DNA of 43,204 nt, taken from the NCBI GenBank assembly GCA_028824125.1, contig JAPPES010000001.1:1-43204 (forward strand). Reading direction: 5' to 3'. Of this stretch, positions 1 to 9,428 are shown piece by piece. The DNA is from Candidatus Poribacteria bacterium (GTDB lineage Bacteria > Poribacteria > WGA-4E > WGA-3G). Numbering within the stretch: position 1 is the first letter of the stretch; each line of letters begins with the position of its first letter. The position numbers and the translations under genes are program-made. The notes below the pieces were generated by a model. That model did no database searches and was not told the origin of the DNA. It worked only from the letters and a program-made list of their open reading frames with translations.

Positions 1-182
1 ACATTCTATCATAAAACAGAAACAATGTTGCTTTAATTCTAAATGCTACTATAATCAATTTTCATGTTAACATTATAACATGAAATGCCAACAAAAACAA
101 CGAAAATATTGTGATATTAATTCAACTAAAATTTTAACATAATGATATTTTCGCCAAAAACGATTGAATACGTTTATTTAAA
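1..182. other. AT-rich intergenic stretch with no recognised gene
   Basis: No open reading frame with a plausible start and no clear RNA or terminator is visible. The sequence is strongly AT-rich. It precedes a miniature inverted-repeat element and the promoter region of the first receptor gene. Confidence 0.5.
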
Positions 183-314
183 ACAGGACTTACGCAATGT
201 ATTCAAAAGTCCCACTGATAAGAGGGATTTAGGGGTTAAAAAGACTAAAAACACTGAATACCAGACTATTTACCCCTCCTGCCCCCGCAAGCGGGGGGAA
301 TGCGTAAGTCCTGT
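183..314. repeat. Miniature inverted-repeat element, family 1
   Basis: A 132-bp element bounded by perfect 14-bp terminal inverted repeats: ACAGGACTTACGCA at 183-196 and TGCGTAAGTCCTGT at 301-314. The interior has a G-rich half (GGGATTTAGGGG, about 226-237) and a C-rich half near the right end, and contains no reading frame. A half copy with matching order (CAGGATTTACGCA, then GAGTTAGGGG, then GTAAAAAGTC) lies at 31651-31701. It looks like a non-autonomous MITE; no transposase of its own is present in the window. Confidence 0.75.
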
Positions 315-425
315 CATGTAATAAAATATGTGCGGTTGTTTTTGATGAAGACAACGGCCACGCGGATTAGACTTTTTCATTTCCACTCATTCTTAACATG
401 AGCTGACCGTATTTTCTGCTGATGT

Positions 426-517
426 TATCTATGAATTTTAGTTAGCAATCTTGCAACAGCATATTGTAGAATTAATTGATGAAAACCTATCACTTATCCG
501 CAATAGGAGTTATTAAA
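426..517 (+). repeat. Duplicated receptor-gene junction: vestigial 3' end plus leader
   Basis: The sequence TTATCTATGAATTTTAGTT at 425-443 nearly repeats the last codons and stop of the first receptor gene (about 3148-3166). The following leader matches the leader between the first and second receptors (3164-3238). An in-frame 'IYEF-stop' therefore sits upstream of the first receptor although no receptor gene precedes it in the window. This is the expected scar of tandem duplication, with the unit being the receptor gene plus its upstream leader. Confidence 0.7.
442..472 (+). promoter_or_regulatory. Candidate promoter of the first receptor gene
   Basis: TTAGCA (442-447) and TAGAAT (467-472) are separated by 19 bases. 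The same arrangement recurs before the second (TTGGCA-N19-TAGAAT) and third (CTGGCA-N19-TATAAT) receptor genes. The conserved spacing supports function, though 19 bp is longer than the sigma-70 optimum and the similarity may simply reflect common ancestry. Confidence 0.4.
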
Positions 518-3163
518 TTGAAAAAAAGTTTTCTCTGGCTATTACTCGTTTTCTTATTTCCAATATCAGCATTCGCACAAACAGGCACCATTGAAGGTAC
601 CGTCTATGACCAAACTACTGGAAAACCGCTTGCAGGCGCAGAAGTCCACATCCTTGAAACTGACCACCGCCAAAAAACGGACGCAAATGGAAAATTTCAG
701 TTCACCGGAATTCCCAAAGGCACTTATACGCTATCCGTATCTCACCCAGATCATAAAATACCCGAAAAAACCACAATTGAAGTAAGCGCGAACAGGACAA
801 TTCAAGGCAAAATTTACCTTGGACCAGCGTTCCAATTAGAAAAAGATACTGCGACAGGCGACATTGAAGGCACCGTTTATGATCGGGATACCGGTGCGCT
901 ATTAGCAGGCGCGGAGGTATATATTGTTGAAATCGAAAAGCGTCAGTATACCAAGAGAGATGGAAAGTTTCGGTTTACCGACATCCCACCCGGAACTTAT
1001 ACTATTTCAATAAAACATCTCGCTTTCGACACACCAACGCCAACTACTGTTGAAATCAGTGCAGGCGGGACAACTCAAGTTAAAATGTATTTGGGACCAG
1101 TTTTCAAACTGGAAACAATAATTGTGGAAGGAAAACGCCTGCCACCAACTATCAGTCGAAAACAGATACGCGGATCAGAAATTAGACGGATCGCAGGTAT
1201 CGGTGCTGATCCGCTCAAAGCGTTGACAACACTTCCAAGCATCGGTATTCCATACGATCTCTTTGGGATTCTCTATATTCGCGGAAGCGAACCGGGGTCT
1301 ACCCTCTACTATTTTGACCGCACACCGTTAGGGTATCCGTTTCATTTTGGCGGACTTAGTTCAACAATTTATTCGGCTGCCATTGACGATATTCACATTT
1401 ACGCGGGTGGTTACGGTGCGGAATTCGGCTTGGATTCGCAATCGGTTATTGACATTCATTCACCAGATTGGATAGATAAAAAGAGAACTGGCGTAATTGA
1501 TATGAACATCTTATACCCTCAAGCTTACATTCAAACAAGGATTGGTAAGAAAGGGTACGCCTCCGCTGCTGCTCGTCGTTCCGTGTTCCATTACATCTTT
1601 AATCCCATCTATAATACCAAATTGCCCAACTTTTCGGATTATCAACTCAAGTTTGTTTACCCACTCACCAACAAGCACCAACTTACGCTCAATGTTTTGG
1701 GGGCGACAGACCATTTCGATTTCTCTAATTTGACATTTGGTTACACAGAAGAAGATAGTAATTTAGCTGCATATTACAAGAACGGTTTTGAAGGAGCAGG
1801 CATTCATCTCCGATCAGAATTTACAGAAAAACTCACATCTTATTTGTCCCTAACCCGTTCTTTCAACTTTCTCAATATGCAGTTTGGCTCTCCTTTTAAT
1901 CCTGATGAAGGTCCAACGCGAGAAGGAGTATTTACGGATACAAAGACTAAGGTTCCAGCATATCAACTTCGTACAGATATTGCCTATAAAATAATAGACA
2001 ATTTCCAGTTTGAGCCAGGTTTTCTTTTATCCTACAGTCCAGCTGAAAATATTTCTTATTCCACCCGCGCATTTGAGGACGAAGATTCTGATGATGGTGA
2101 ACTGGTTGGGAGTAGGTCGCTTGACGAGTTCAGTTACCTGTTTCAACGTGCAGAAGGTTATCTTCAAGGACGCTATGATCCATTTTCATTTCTATCACTC
2201 GCGCTTGGCGTACGGTTCGACTATCTAAATATGACAGACGAACTTTCAACGCAGCCGAGAGTAAGCATGAGCCTCAAACTGCCGATCGGTACTAACGTTC
2301 GCCTCGCCTACGGTCAATACGAGCAAAGTCCTTTAGCATATCAGGTACTGAAGGAGGGTGGAAACCGATCATTAAAATCCAGTGTTGCGCAGCATTATAT
2401 TATGGAATTGGAACACAATTTTTCACCGCATACAGAACTTAAATTTGCCACCTATTATAAAGACTTCCAGAAATTGGTCACACAGCACATTGATCTTGAT
2501 GCACTTATTGATTCGCTTGAAGATGCAACTATAGATGTCCCTTCTTTTGATTTTCTCAATCAAGGTGACGGTTTTGTAGGTGGCGTAGAATTTTTCTTGC
2601 GGCATCGAATCCAGGACAGATTCTTCGGATGGATTTCATACACATATACGCATTCAGAACGGCGCAACCATCTAAACGATTCCTATAAACCTTATCTCTT
2701 TGATAATAGTCATATTGTTAGTGTTGTTGCAAACTATAACCTCACCCGTAATTCTGAAATAGGAGTGAAGTGGCAGTATTTAAGTGGAACAGCTGCAGCA
2801 CCAATAGGCACGTTTTTCCAAATTCAAGACCCTGTGACGCTTGGCATGAACAAAAATATCTCTGATAATTTGGATGCTTTTCTCCATGCTGAACTCCCTC
2901 CTTACCATAGATTAGATTTAAGAGTGAGCGGAAAGGCAATGTTGTGGGGCTTGCCAGTTACCCGGTTTTTTGAGATATGGAATATCTCTTTCTTTTTACA
3001 TAGAAACAGTATGAGGTTAGGTATTTCCAATCAGCTTTTAGATGTTCTTGAAAATATTGCCCCAGAAGATTTGCCCGAAGATTTTGATCCAGCAACCTTG
3101 GAGTCTATTGAAATCCCACAAATCCCCATTTTAATTTATGGTGGTTTTATCTATGAATTTTAG
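518..3163 (+). CDS. TonB-dependent receptor with two carboxypeptidase-regulatory-like domains (paralog 1)
   Basis: An outer-membrane active transporter of about 881 residues; substrate unknown. TTG 518 is the preferred start because AGGAG (505-509) lies 8 bases upstream and the protein then begins with a clean signal peptide (MKKSFLWLLLVF...AFA/Q). An in-frame start at 476-479 has no ribosome site and would place residues ahead of the signal peptide. Residues about 22-107 and 115-196 are two tandem carboxypeptidase-regulatory-like beta domains, each with 'IEGTVYD...G..LAGAEV'. A TonB-box-like segment (ETIIVEGKR) and a plug domain (LPSIGIP, LYIRGSEPGS, LYYFDRTPLGYPFHFGG, YAGGYGAEFGLDSQSVIDI) follow, then a beta-barrel ending in Phe. 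The doubled N-terminal domain distinguishes it from its neighbours. Its last strands (near 2975-3010) diverge from the paralogs' 'NVYNRKN' motif. Confidence 0.9.
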   Translation: MKKSFLWLLLVFLFPISAFAQTGTIEGTVYDQTTGKPLAGAEVHILETDHRQKTDANGKFQFTGIPKGTYTLSVSHPDHKIPEKTTIEVSANRTIQGKIYLGPAFQLEKDTATGDIEGTVYDRDTGALLAGAEVYIVEIEKRQYTKRDGKFRFTDIPPGTYTISIKHLAFDTPTPTTVEISAGGTTQVKMYLGPVFKLETIIVEGKRLPPTISRKQIRGSEIRRIAGIGADPLKALTTLPSIGIPYDLFGILYIRGSEPGSTLYYFDRTPLGYPFHFGGLSSTIYSAAIDDIHIYAGGYGAEFGLDSQSVIDIHSPDWIDKKRTGVIDMNILYPQAYIQTRIGKKGYASAAARRSVFHYIFNPIYNTKLPNFSDYQLKFVYPLTNKHQLTLNVLGATDHFDFSNLTFGYTEEDSNLAAYYKNGFEGAGIHLRSEFTEKLTSYLSLTRSFNFLNMQFGSPFNPDEGPTREGVFTDTKTKVPAYQLRTDIAYKIIDNFQFEPGFLLSYSPAENISYSTRAFEDEDSDDGELVGSRSLDEFSYLFQRAEGYLQGRYDPFSFLSLALGVRFDYLNMTDELSTQPRVSMSLKLPIGTNVRLAYGQYEQSPLAYQVLKEGGNRSLKSSVAQHYIMELEHNFSPHTELKFATYYKDFQKLVTQHIDLDALIDSLEDATIDVPSFDFLNQGDGFVGGVEFFLRHRIQDRFFGWISYTYTHSERRNHLNDSYKPYLFDNSHIVSVVANYNLTRNSEIGVKWQYLSGTAAAPIGTFFQIQDPVTLGMNKNISDNLDAFLHAELPPYHRLDLRVSGKAMLWGLPVTRFFEIWNISFFLHRNSMRLGISNQLLDVLENIAPEDLPEDFDPATLESIEIPQIPILIYGGFIYEF

Positions 3164-3194
3164 TTGGCAATCTTGAGGCAACATATTGTAGAAT
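3164..3194 (+). promoter_or_regulatory. Candidate promoter of the second receptor gene
   Basis: TTGGCA (3164-3169) and TAGAAT (3189-3194) with a 19-base spacer begin directly after the stop of the preceding gene. The layout matches the leaders of the first and third receptors, so each duplicated unit appears to carry its own promoter. Confidence 0.4.
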
Positions 3195-3238
3195 TAGTTT
3201 GTAAAGTCTATCACTTATCCATAATAGGAGTTATTAAA

Positions 3239-5695
3239 TTGAAAAAAAGTTTTCTCTGGCTATTACTCGTTTTCTTATTTCCAATATCAGCATTCGCACA
3301 AACAGGCACCATTGAAGGCACTGTCTATGACCAAACTACTGGAAAACCGCTTACAGGCGCAGAAGTCCACATCCTTGAAATAGATGAACGCCAAAAAAGT
3401 GATGCAGACGGTAAAGTCTGGTTCACAGGTGTCCCGCCCGGCACATACACCCTCACAATCACACATCCCTCTTTTGCTACACCAACCACAACCTCCGTTG
3501 AAGTAACCGCAGGACATACTACACAAGCAAGAATGTCCCTCGGCGAAGTATTTGAGTTAAAAACGATAGTCGTTGAGGGTGAACGCGTTCCGCCCACGGT
3601 AAGTCGTAAGGACATTCGCGGCAGCGAACTTCTCCGTATTGCGGGGGTAGGAACAGATGCATTAAAGGGATTGACAACCCTACCCAGTATCGGTATTCCT
3701 AATGATTTTTTTGGCGTCCTCTACATCCGTGGCAGTGACCCTGGATCAAATCTCTACTATCTTGATCGAACACCTCTCGGCTACCCATTTCATTGGGGCG
3801 GTTTGCTTTCAACTATCAGTTCAGAGACTATTGATAAGATAGACATCTACGCAGGCGGATACGGAGCACAATTTGGATTAGATTCGCAATCCGTGATTGA
3901 CATCCATGCACGCGACAATATTGAAGAACGATTAGACGGAAAATTTAATCTGAATATTTGGTATTCTGAAGGTTTACTTGAAGGAAAAATCGGCGAGAAG
4001 GGATATTTATCCGCATCCGGACGGAGAAGCTACTTTGATCTTATTGTTGGACCGATTGCTGAAAGGCAGACAGGGCGAGAACAGCAATTTCCCTATTTTT
4101 CAGATTATCAGCTCAAACTTGCCTATCCGATCACTGAAAACCACGATCTTACCGTTAATGCATTCGCTGCGACTGATCACTTTGATTTTGAGTTAGAGGA
4201 AGAAGTTAATGAAACAGAGATAACAGATAATGAGATAGAGGCAACAGATGGTGAAACAGAAACCCAACCTTTTCAGGCTTCTTTCTTTTTCAAAAACGGT
4301 TTTAACGGGCAAGGAATACATCTCCGTTCAAAGTTCACCGAAAATCTTAGATCACATCTATCATTGACACGATCCTTCAATTTCCTTGATATCGACATGA
4401 ATACAATTGTTAGTGAGACCACTGTCCGAGATGAAAGCGGTGAATTGATCTCAAAATCTACAGATTCATTTGATTTAGAATTAAAGGTTAACGTTCCGGT
4501 TTACACCCTCCGCGAAGATTTATATTACAGATTATCACCTAAGCTCCAACTTGAACCGGGTTTTCTTTTCGCTTTCAGTCCCGCGAATAGTACTGAATTT
4601 CTCAGTTTTCCAACATTTGAAGAAGAAGTGCTTGATGAAGAGACACTGCAGCAACTAATTCAAACAAATCCAGAGAAAATAGGATATGACGATGATGGAA
4701 ATGCTCGGATACGCACAACTGAAATCAGAGACTATGAATTTGGACACGATTTACAACGTGTTGAAAGTTATCTACAAACACGATACGATCCGTTGCCTGC
4801 GCTTTCAGTCGCCTTCGGTGTTCGGCTTGATTACCTTGATTTGATAGAGCAGCTTTCTATTCAACCTCGTGGCAGTGTAAGTATAGAACTACCAATCGGT
4901 TCTAACCTCCGTTTCGCTTACGGACACTATGAACAAAGTCCGCAACTTTCTCAGCTGCTCTCAGAAAATGGGAACGCTACGTTAAAATCCAGTCTTGCAC
5001 AACATTATATCATGGAGATAGAACATGAACTCTCATCTCAAACGGAATTCAAGTTTGCTACATATTATAAAAATGTGCAAAAATTGGTAACTGAGAATGA
5101 GGCGTCAAATTTTCTCAATCAAGGAAATGCTTTTGTTGGCGGTGTTGAAGCGTTCTTACGGCACCGAGTGCCCGATAAATTCTTCGGTTGGATATCCTAT
5201 TCATACACACACGCAGAACAACAAGAAAGTCCGAATGTCGCATATCAGCCGTATATTTTTAATAATACACACATCGTTAGCATTGTGGCAAACTATAACT
5301 TCAGTCCCGATTTTGAGATAGGTGCAAAGTGGCAGTATTTAAGCGGAACATCTGGGGCACCTTTTAGCACAATGATTCCTATTCAAGACCCAGTGACGCG
5401 TGGATTAAACCCACTCTTTGCAGGTTTTGACCGAATTGTAAGGGCGAAACTAACACCGTACCACAGATTAGATTTCAGAATTAGCAAAAAATGGAATCTT
5501 TTTGGAATGAAGATCGGTGGCTTCATTGAGATATTAAATGTTTACAATCGCAAAAATACTATTCAGTTTATTCAGCAAGCGGGAACATTTGAGGTTCTGG
5601 GTGAAGAAATCACAGTTGAAGAACATGAGACTGAGGAAGAGGAAAGTAATCAGCTTCCTCTGCTCCCCTATTTCGGTTTAACAATTGAATTTTAA
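3239..5695 (+). CDS. TonB-dependent receptor with one carboxypeptidase-regulatory-like domain (paralog 2)
   Basis: An outer-membrane receptor of about 818 residues. The start is TTG 3239, with AGGAG (3226-3230) 8 bases upstream, exactly as in paralog 1. The reading frame stays open back to 3164, but that extension lies ahead of the signal peptide. After the signal peptide (ends AFA/Q) there is one regulatory-like beta domain, then the TonB-box-like KTIVVEGER, a plug with LYIRGSDPGS and LYYLDRTPLGYPFHWGG, and a barrel ending IEF. The first roughly 140 bases of coding sequence are almost identical to paralog 1 while the rest is well diverged, which suggests gene conversion or a recent 5' replacement. 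Acidic insertions (for example near residues 315-345) probably lie in extracellular loops. Substrate not predictable. Confidence 0.9.
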   Translation: MKKSFLWLLLVFLFPISAFAQTGTIEGTVYDQTTGKPLTGAEVHILEIDERQKSDADGKVWFTGVPPGTYTLTITHPSFATPTTTSVEVTAGHTTQARMSLGEVFELKTIVVEGERVPPTVSRKDIRGSELLRIAGVGTDALKGLTTLPSIGIPNDFFGVLYIRGSDPGSNLYYLDRTPLGYPFHWGGLLSTISSETIDKIDIYAGGYGAQFGLDSQSVIDIHARDNIEERLDGKFNLNIWYSEGLLEGKIGEKGYLSASGRRSYFDLIVGPIAERQTGREQQFPYFSDYQLKLAYPITENHDLTVNAFAATDHFDFELEEEVNETEITDNEIEATDGETETQPFQASFFFKNGFNGQGIHLRSKFTENLRSHLSLTRSFNFLDIDMNTIVSETTVRDESGELISKSTDSFDLELKVNVPVYTLREDLYYRLSPKLQLEPGFLFAFSPANSTEFLSFPTFEEEVLDEETLQQLIQTNPEKIGYDDDGNARIRTTEIRDYEFGHDLQRVESYLQTRYDPLPALSVAFGVRLDYLDLIEQLSIQPRGSVSIELPIGSNLRFAYGHYEQSPQLSQLLSENGNATLKSSLAQHYIMEIEHELSSQTEFKFATYYKNVQKLVTENEASNFLNQGNAFVGGVEAFLRHRVPDKFFGWISYSYTHAEQQESPNVAYQPYIFNNTHIVSIVANYNFSPDFEIGAKWQYLSGTSGAPFSTMIPIQDPVTRGLNPLFAGFDRIVRAKLTPYHRLDFRISKKWNLFGMKIGGFIEILNVYNRKNTIQFIQQAGTFEVLGEEITVEEHETEEEESNQLPLLPYFGLTIEF

Positions 5696-5718
5696 TTTTA
5701 CTAAATTACATACATTTT

Positions 5719-5749
5719 CTGGCAATTCTGACGAAAGTAATTGTATAAT
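5719..5749 (+). promoter_or_regulatory. Candidate promoter of the third receptor gene
   Basis: CTGGCA (5719-5724) and a consensus TATAAT (5744-5749) are separated by 19 bases. The spacing equals that of the two preceding receptor leaders, to which the surrounding sequence is related. Confidence 0.45.
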
Positions 5750-5809
5750 TTAACGGTCTATCCTAACATACTGATTTTTAACACATTTTGCATTGGAGTT
5801 ACCGAAATC

Positions 5810-8032
5810 ATGAAAAGTTTCATCTGCCTACTAATAGTTCTAATGATCCCCACTATTGCTTTTTCCCAAACAGGGTCTATTGATGGCACTGTATATAGCA
5901 GAAATACGGACGAACCGTTAGCAGGCGCAGAGGTCTATATCATTGAACTCGACAAACGCTTAAAGACAGACGAAAACGGAAAATTCTCTTTCAAGGAAAT
6001 CCCAGCAGGTGAATATACTTTATCTATATCTTTCCCAAATACTGAACTCACTGAAAAAACCGCTATTGTCGTTGAAGATGGCAAAGTCCTTACCTCTAAC
6101 ATTTATGTCAGTGCATCTGCATATCAACTTGAAAGGGTGGAAGTCAAAACAAAACGTGATCCAAAAACTATTATTAAAAAAAGCATTGAATCCGAAGAAA
6201 TAACACGTATCCCCGGCACTGCGGGCGATGCACTGCGGGCACTGCCTGCTATCCCCGGTATTGGTGTCGCGAACGATTTTAGCGGGGCGCTCTATATCCG
6301 TGGCGGTTCCGATGAAGATAACCTCTACTATTTTGACCGTGTGCCAGTCGGGTATCCTTACCACTTTGGCGGGCTTGTTTCGTCACTGAGTTCTGAAATC
6401 ATTGATCGGATTGACGTCTACGCAGGCGGTTATGGTGTGGAATACGGTGTGGACTCTCAAGCCGTGATAGACATCTATTCACAAAACAGCAGTCCAGAGA
6501 ATCTACGTGGAAAATTTAATCTCAATCTGCTTTACTCAGAGGGATTACTTCAAGGCAAAATCGGTGAAAAAGGATATTGGTATGCTGCCGGGCGTAGAAG
6601 TTACATTGACCTATTCATCGGAAACCTTTCATTTGCAGCAGGGGCATTTACTGCTTTTCCCCGTTTCTGGGATTATCAACTGAAAGCAGGTTACGACCTC
6701 AGCGAAAAACACCAACTTTTTTTCAATCTCTTCGCATCGGGGGATAAGTTTGCAATCACATTAGACGGTGAAAACGTAGACGAAGATTTTAGGGGAAATA
6801 CAAGCTTTGATAGCGGCTTTGAGGGGGGAGGATTTCACCTACGTTCTATCCTGACAGATCGTCTTACCTCATTTTTATCGTTAACGCGCTCAAATTTCTT
6901 ATTTGATGTCAATTTCGGTCCCACACTCTCTCTTAATATTGATGCACCAACCTATACACTACGAGAAGATCTCACTTACGAAATAAATGAAAAACATCAA
7001 TTGGAATCAGGACTTATCCTTGGACTTGAACCTGGAGAAGTTTCTGGGACATTCACACGTATACCAGATGAGGGCGAAATTGAGTATGACATCCGATTTG
7101 AAGAAAAACAGGTCATAGACGAAACCGTTCGTGGGCAACGTATTGAAGGTTACTTGCAAGACAGATATAATCTGTTACCTTTTTTATCAGTCGTGTATGG
7201 ATTACGATTTGACTATTTTAACCAAATTGATCAGCTTTCTATTCAACCTCGTGGTAGTCTACGTGTTGAACTTCCCAACAGTTCTGAACTCCAATTCGCT
7301 TACGGAATTTACAACCAGACTCCCATTCCCGCACAACTCTCTACCAGCGTTGGCAATCCAGAATTAAAATCCAGTCAGGCAAGCCATTTCATCGTTGAAC
7401 TCAAACGCCAACTTTCACAAGATACAGAGATCAAAATAGCTGCTTACTACAAAGACCTTGTAAATTTGGTGACATCTGACGAATTATCAGTATTTCTTAA
7501 TCAAGGTGTCGGTTATGCGCAAGGCACGGAGCTATTTCTTCGACACCAAAGCGGCGATCGGTTTTTTGGCTGGGTTTCTTACGCGTACGCACTCTCAAAA
7601 CGGCGTGACCGTTTAGGTGAGCCGTATCGCTACTATTCTTTCGACCAAACACATGTCGCTACCCTCGCAGCAAGTTATAACCTTACGCCTACCTGGGAGT
7701 TCGGAGCAAAATGGCAGTACCGAACAGGTAACCCATATACACCTGTTGTAGACGCTACACGCATACCCGATCCTAGGAACGGAAAACTCATCTACTTGCC
7801 AATTTATGGTGAAAAGAACTCAGAAAGATTACCTCCATATCACAGATTAGACCTACGCGTAAGTAAGGTTTTCCGTTTTAATAGTTGGAAATTGGGTTTC
7901 TTTTTAGAACTACTTAACGCCTATAATCGTAAAAACCTCCTTGATTATCAATATGAGGAGGACTACAAAGATAAAAACCCGATTTATCAGTTTCCTATTC
8001 TCCCATACTTAGGTATTACGGCAACATTCTAA
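5810..8032 (+). CDS. TonB-dependent receptor with one carboxypeptidase-regulatory-like domain (paralog 3)
   Basis: An outer-membrane receptor of about 740 residues. ATG 5810 begins a typical signal peptide (MKSFICLLIVLM...AFS/Q) and has GGAG at 5795-5798; the frame is open upstream to 5741 but without signal-peptide logic. One regulatory-like domain ('IDGTVYSRNTDEPLAGAEV') is followed by the TonB-box-like LERVEVKTKR, a plug with LYIRGGSDEDNLYYFDR and PVGYPYHFGG, and a barrel ending in Phe (GITATF). Tandem and co-directional with the other paralogs. Its stop is only 12 bases before an ATG at 8045 that may be the remnant start of the fourth receptor, later separated from its gene by an IS element. 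Confidence 0.9.
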   Translation: MKSFICLLIVLMIPTIAFSQTGSIDGTVYSRNTDEPLAGAEVYIIELDKRLKTDENGKFSFKEIPAGEYTLSISFPNTELTEKTAIVVEDGKVLTSNIYVSASAYQLERVEVKTKRDPKTIIKKSIESEEITRIPGTAGDALRALPAIPGIGVANDFSGALYIRGGSDEDNLYYFDRVPVGYPYHFGGLVSSLSSEIIDRIDVYAGGYGVEYGVDSQAVIDIYSQNSSPENLRGKFNLNLLYSEGLLQGKIGEKGYWYAAGRRSYIDLFIGNLSFAAGAFTAFPRFWDYQLKAGYDLSEKHQLFFNLFASGDKFAITLDGENVDEDFRGNTSFDSGFEGGGFHLRSILTDRLTSFLSLTRSNFLFDVNFGPTLSLNIDAPTYTLREDLTYEINEKHQLESGLILGLEPGEVSGTFTRIPDEGEIEYDIRFEEKQVIDETVRGQRIEGYLQDRYNLLPFLSVVYGLRFDYFNQIDQLSIQPRGSLRVELPNSSELQFAYGIYNQTPIPAQLSTSVGNPELKSSQASHFIVELKRQLSQDTEIKIAAYYKDLVNLVTSDELSVFLNQGVGYAQGTELFLRHQSGDRFFGWVSYAYALSKRRDRLGEPYRYYSFDQTHVATLAASYNLTPTWEFGAKWQYRTGNPYTPVVDATRIPDPRNGKLIYLPIYGEKNSERLPPYHRLDLRVSKVFRFNSWKLGFFLELLNAYNRKNLLDYQYEEDYKDKNPIYQFPILPYLGITATF

Positions 8033-8097
8033 ATGGTTATTTTCATGAAGGGAATTAACTAACAATCCCATTGCTTTAGCATTGGGTCCAAAAACGC

Positions 8098-8127
8098 TTG
8101 ACATTTAGATGTATTTTATGGTATAAT
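8098..8127 (+). promoter_or_regulatory. Consensus sigma-70-type promoter for tnpB
   Basis: TTGACA (8098-8103), an 18-base spacer and TATAAT (8122-8127) match both consensus boxes exactly. It lies inside the IS left end, about 80 bases before tnpB. Readthrough could also drive the receptor gene downstream of the element. Confidence 0.7.
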
Positions 8128-8210
8128 TATAGGACTGTTTCAGTGCAGGTATTGTTAGTGCCTGCACACCGCTAACAACGGGAAACAGAAACCTATCAGG
8201 AAACAGTAAT

Positions 8211-9287
8211 ATGCCGTATAAAACACATAAGATTACATTAGATCCAACTATAAAGCAGCGTCATTGGTTTGCTTCTCAATGTGGGTATGCCCGTTTTACT
8301 TACAACCATGCTTTATCAGATTTTAAGGCGGGTTTGGATCAAGATAACTTCCAATCGTGGCAAACGCTAAATGTCAATTTCAACAAGACGAAAAAGCGTT
8401 ATGATTGGACAGCATTGATGGATCAACGTGCTGCGTTATATGCGATCAATCATCTTGGCAAAGCGATTGCGAATTGGGTATCCAAACGAGCGAAGTTTCC
8501 GAAGTTCAAAAAGCGTGGGATTAGAGATGCTTTCACGACAGATGAGCAATCCGTGAGAGTAGAAGGCAAGAAAATAAAACTACCCAAAATCGGTTGGATA
8601 AAGATGCGTCAAGAGTTACGTTTTATTGGGAAGATTATCAAGGTGACGATCTCAAGGACAGCCCATCGTTGGTTTGTCTCTATCACCGTAGACACAGAGG
8701 ACACCGAAGTTGTTGATAACTCAACACACCCTGTTATCGGTATAGATGTCGGTATCAACACATTAGCCACCTTGAGTGATGGCACACAATACGATAATCC
8801 GAGACCGCTAAAACGCTACGAGCGAAAACTTGCAAGAGAACAACGCAAGTTAAGTCGTAAAGTGTTTAAGTCTAATAACTGGTATAAACAGAAAAGAATT
8901 GTGGAGCGTATCCACTATCGTATTGCTTGTATTCGGAACGATACACACCATAAAGCAACGACAGATATTGTCAACAACGCTTCTGTTATCGGTATAGAAA
9001 CACTGCAGGTTACCAATATGCTAAAGAATAGGAAGTTAGCGAAGGCGTTATCAGATAGTGCGTTAGGCGGGTTTCTGCTAAAACTCAAGACAAAAGCAGA
9101 AGCACGTGGCATACCTATCACAGAAGCAGACCAGTTCTTTGCATCGTCAAAAACCTGTAGCCACTGTGGACACAAAAATGACGACTTGACACTAAAAGAC
9201 AGAATATATCAGTGCAGCGTGTGCGATATTTCTATAGATAGAGATGTCAACGCTGCAATAAACCTAAAACACCTCGCTGTCGGATAG
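8211..9287 (+). CDS. tnpB: RNA-guided nuclease TnpB / IS605 OrfB-type protein
   Basis: A 358-residue protein of normal TnpB length. The N-terminal part starts MPYKTHKITLDPT and includes FTYNHALSDF. The RuvC-like catalytic residues are visible: D179 in GIDVGINTLAT, E263 in IGIETLQV and D345 in DRDVNAAINL. The zinc ribbon is CSHCG (C316, C319) and CSVC (C335, C338). All expected residues are present, so the nuclease is probably active. In this family TnpB uses an omega-RNA derived from the element's right end to cleave empty target sites, which favours retention of the IS. No tnpA is adjacent. Confidence 0.92.
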   Translation: MPYKTHKITLDPTIKQRHWFASQCGYARFTYNHALSDFKAGLDQDNFQSWQTLNVNFNKTKKRYDWTALMDQRAALYAINHLGKAIANWVSKRAKFPKFKKRGIRDAFTTDEQSVRVEGKKIKLPKIGWIKMRQELRFIGKIIKVTISRTAHRWFVSITVDTEDTEVVDNSTHPVIGIDVGINTLATLSDGTQYDNPRPLKRYERKLAREQRKLSRKVFKSNNWYKQKRIVERIHYRIACIRNDTHHKATTDIVNNASVIGIETLQVTNMLKNRKLAKALSDSALGGFLLKLKTKAEARGIPITEADQFFASSKTCSHCGHKNDDLTLKDRIYQCSVCDISIDRDVNAAINLKHLAVG

Positions 9288-9428
9288 ACAGAGAGAATAA
9301 ACGCTTGTGGAGTCCAGCTAAGACCTCAAGAAAGTTTGGGATGGAGGCACGAGAGACGGAAACAGGAATCACAGAGGAGCGTTGTGTGCTAAAAGAAGCA
9401 CACGGCTTTAGCCGTCGTGAGTATCACC
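9288..9428 (+). ncRNA. Candidate omega-RNA scaffold overlapping the IS right end
   Basis: The roughly 140 bases after tnpB have no reading frame of their own. They end in two adjacent hairpins, GTGTGCT/AGCACAC (9384-9403) and ACGGCT-TT-AGCCGT (9402-9415). In characterised TnpB systems the guide-RNA scaffold comes from this position and the guide is the sequence just beyond the right end, here about 9429 onward. The exact 5' end and RNA production are inferred. Confidence 0.5.

Larger units (their letters stand above)
8060..9428 (+). mobile_element. IS200/IS605-family element carrying only tnpB (OrfB)
   Basis: Boundaries are approximate. The left end holds a hairpin at 8067-8086 with loop core GCTTTAGC. 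The right end holds two hairpins: GTGTGCT-N6-AGCACAC (9384-9403) and ACGGCTTTAGCCGT (9402-9415), the second with the same core. Subterminal imperfect palindromes instead of terminal inverted repeats are typical of this family. The element encodes a full-length TnpB but no TnpA tyrosine transposase, so movement would need TnpA in trans. TTAAC (8055-8059) may be the target preceding the left end. The right end abuts or enters the coding start of the fourth receptor. Confidence 0.7.

Noticed and set aside
8067..8086. Hairpin after the third receptor gene as a terminator
   Set aside because: No T-tract follows, and its GCTTTAGC core matches the right-end hairpin, so it fits an IS left end better.
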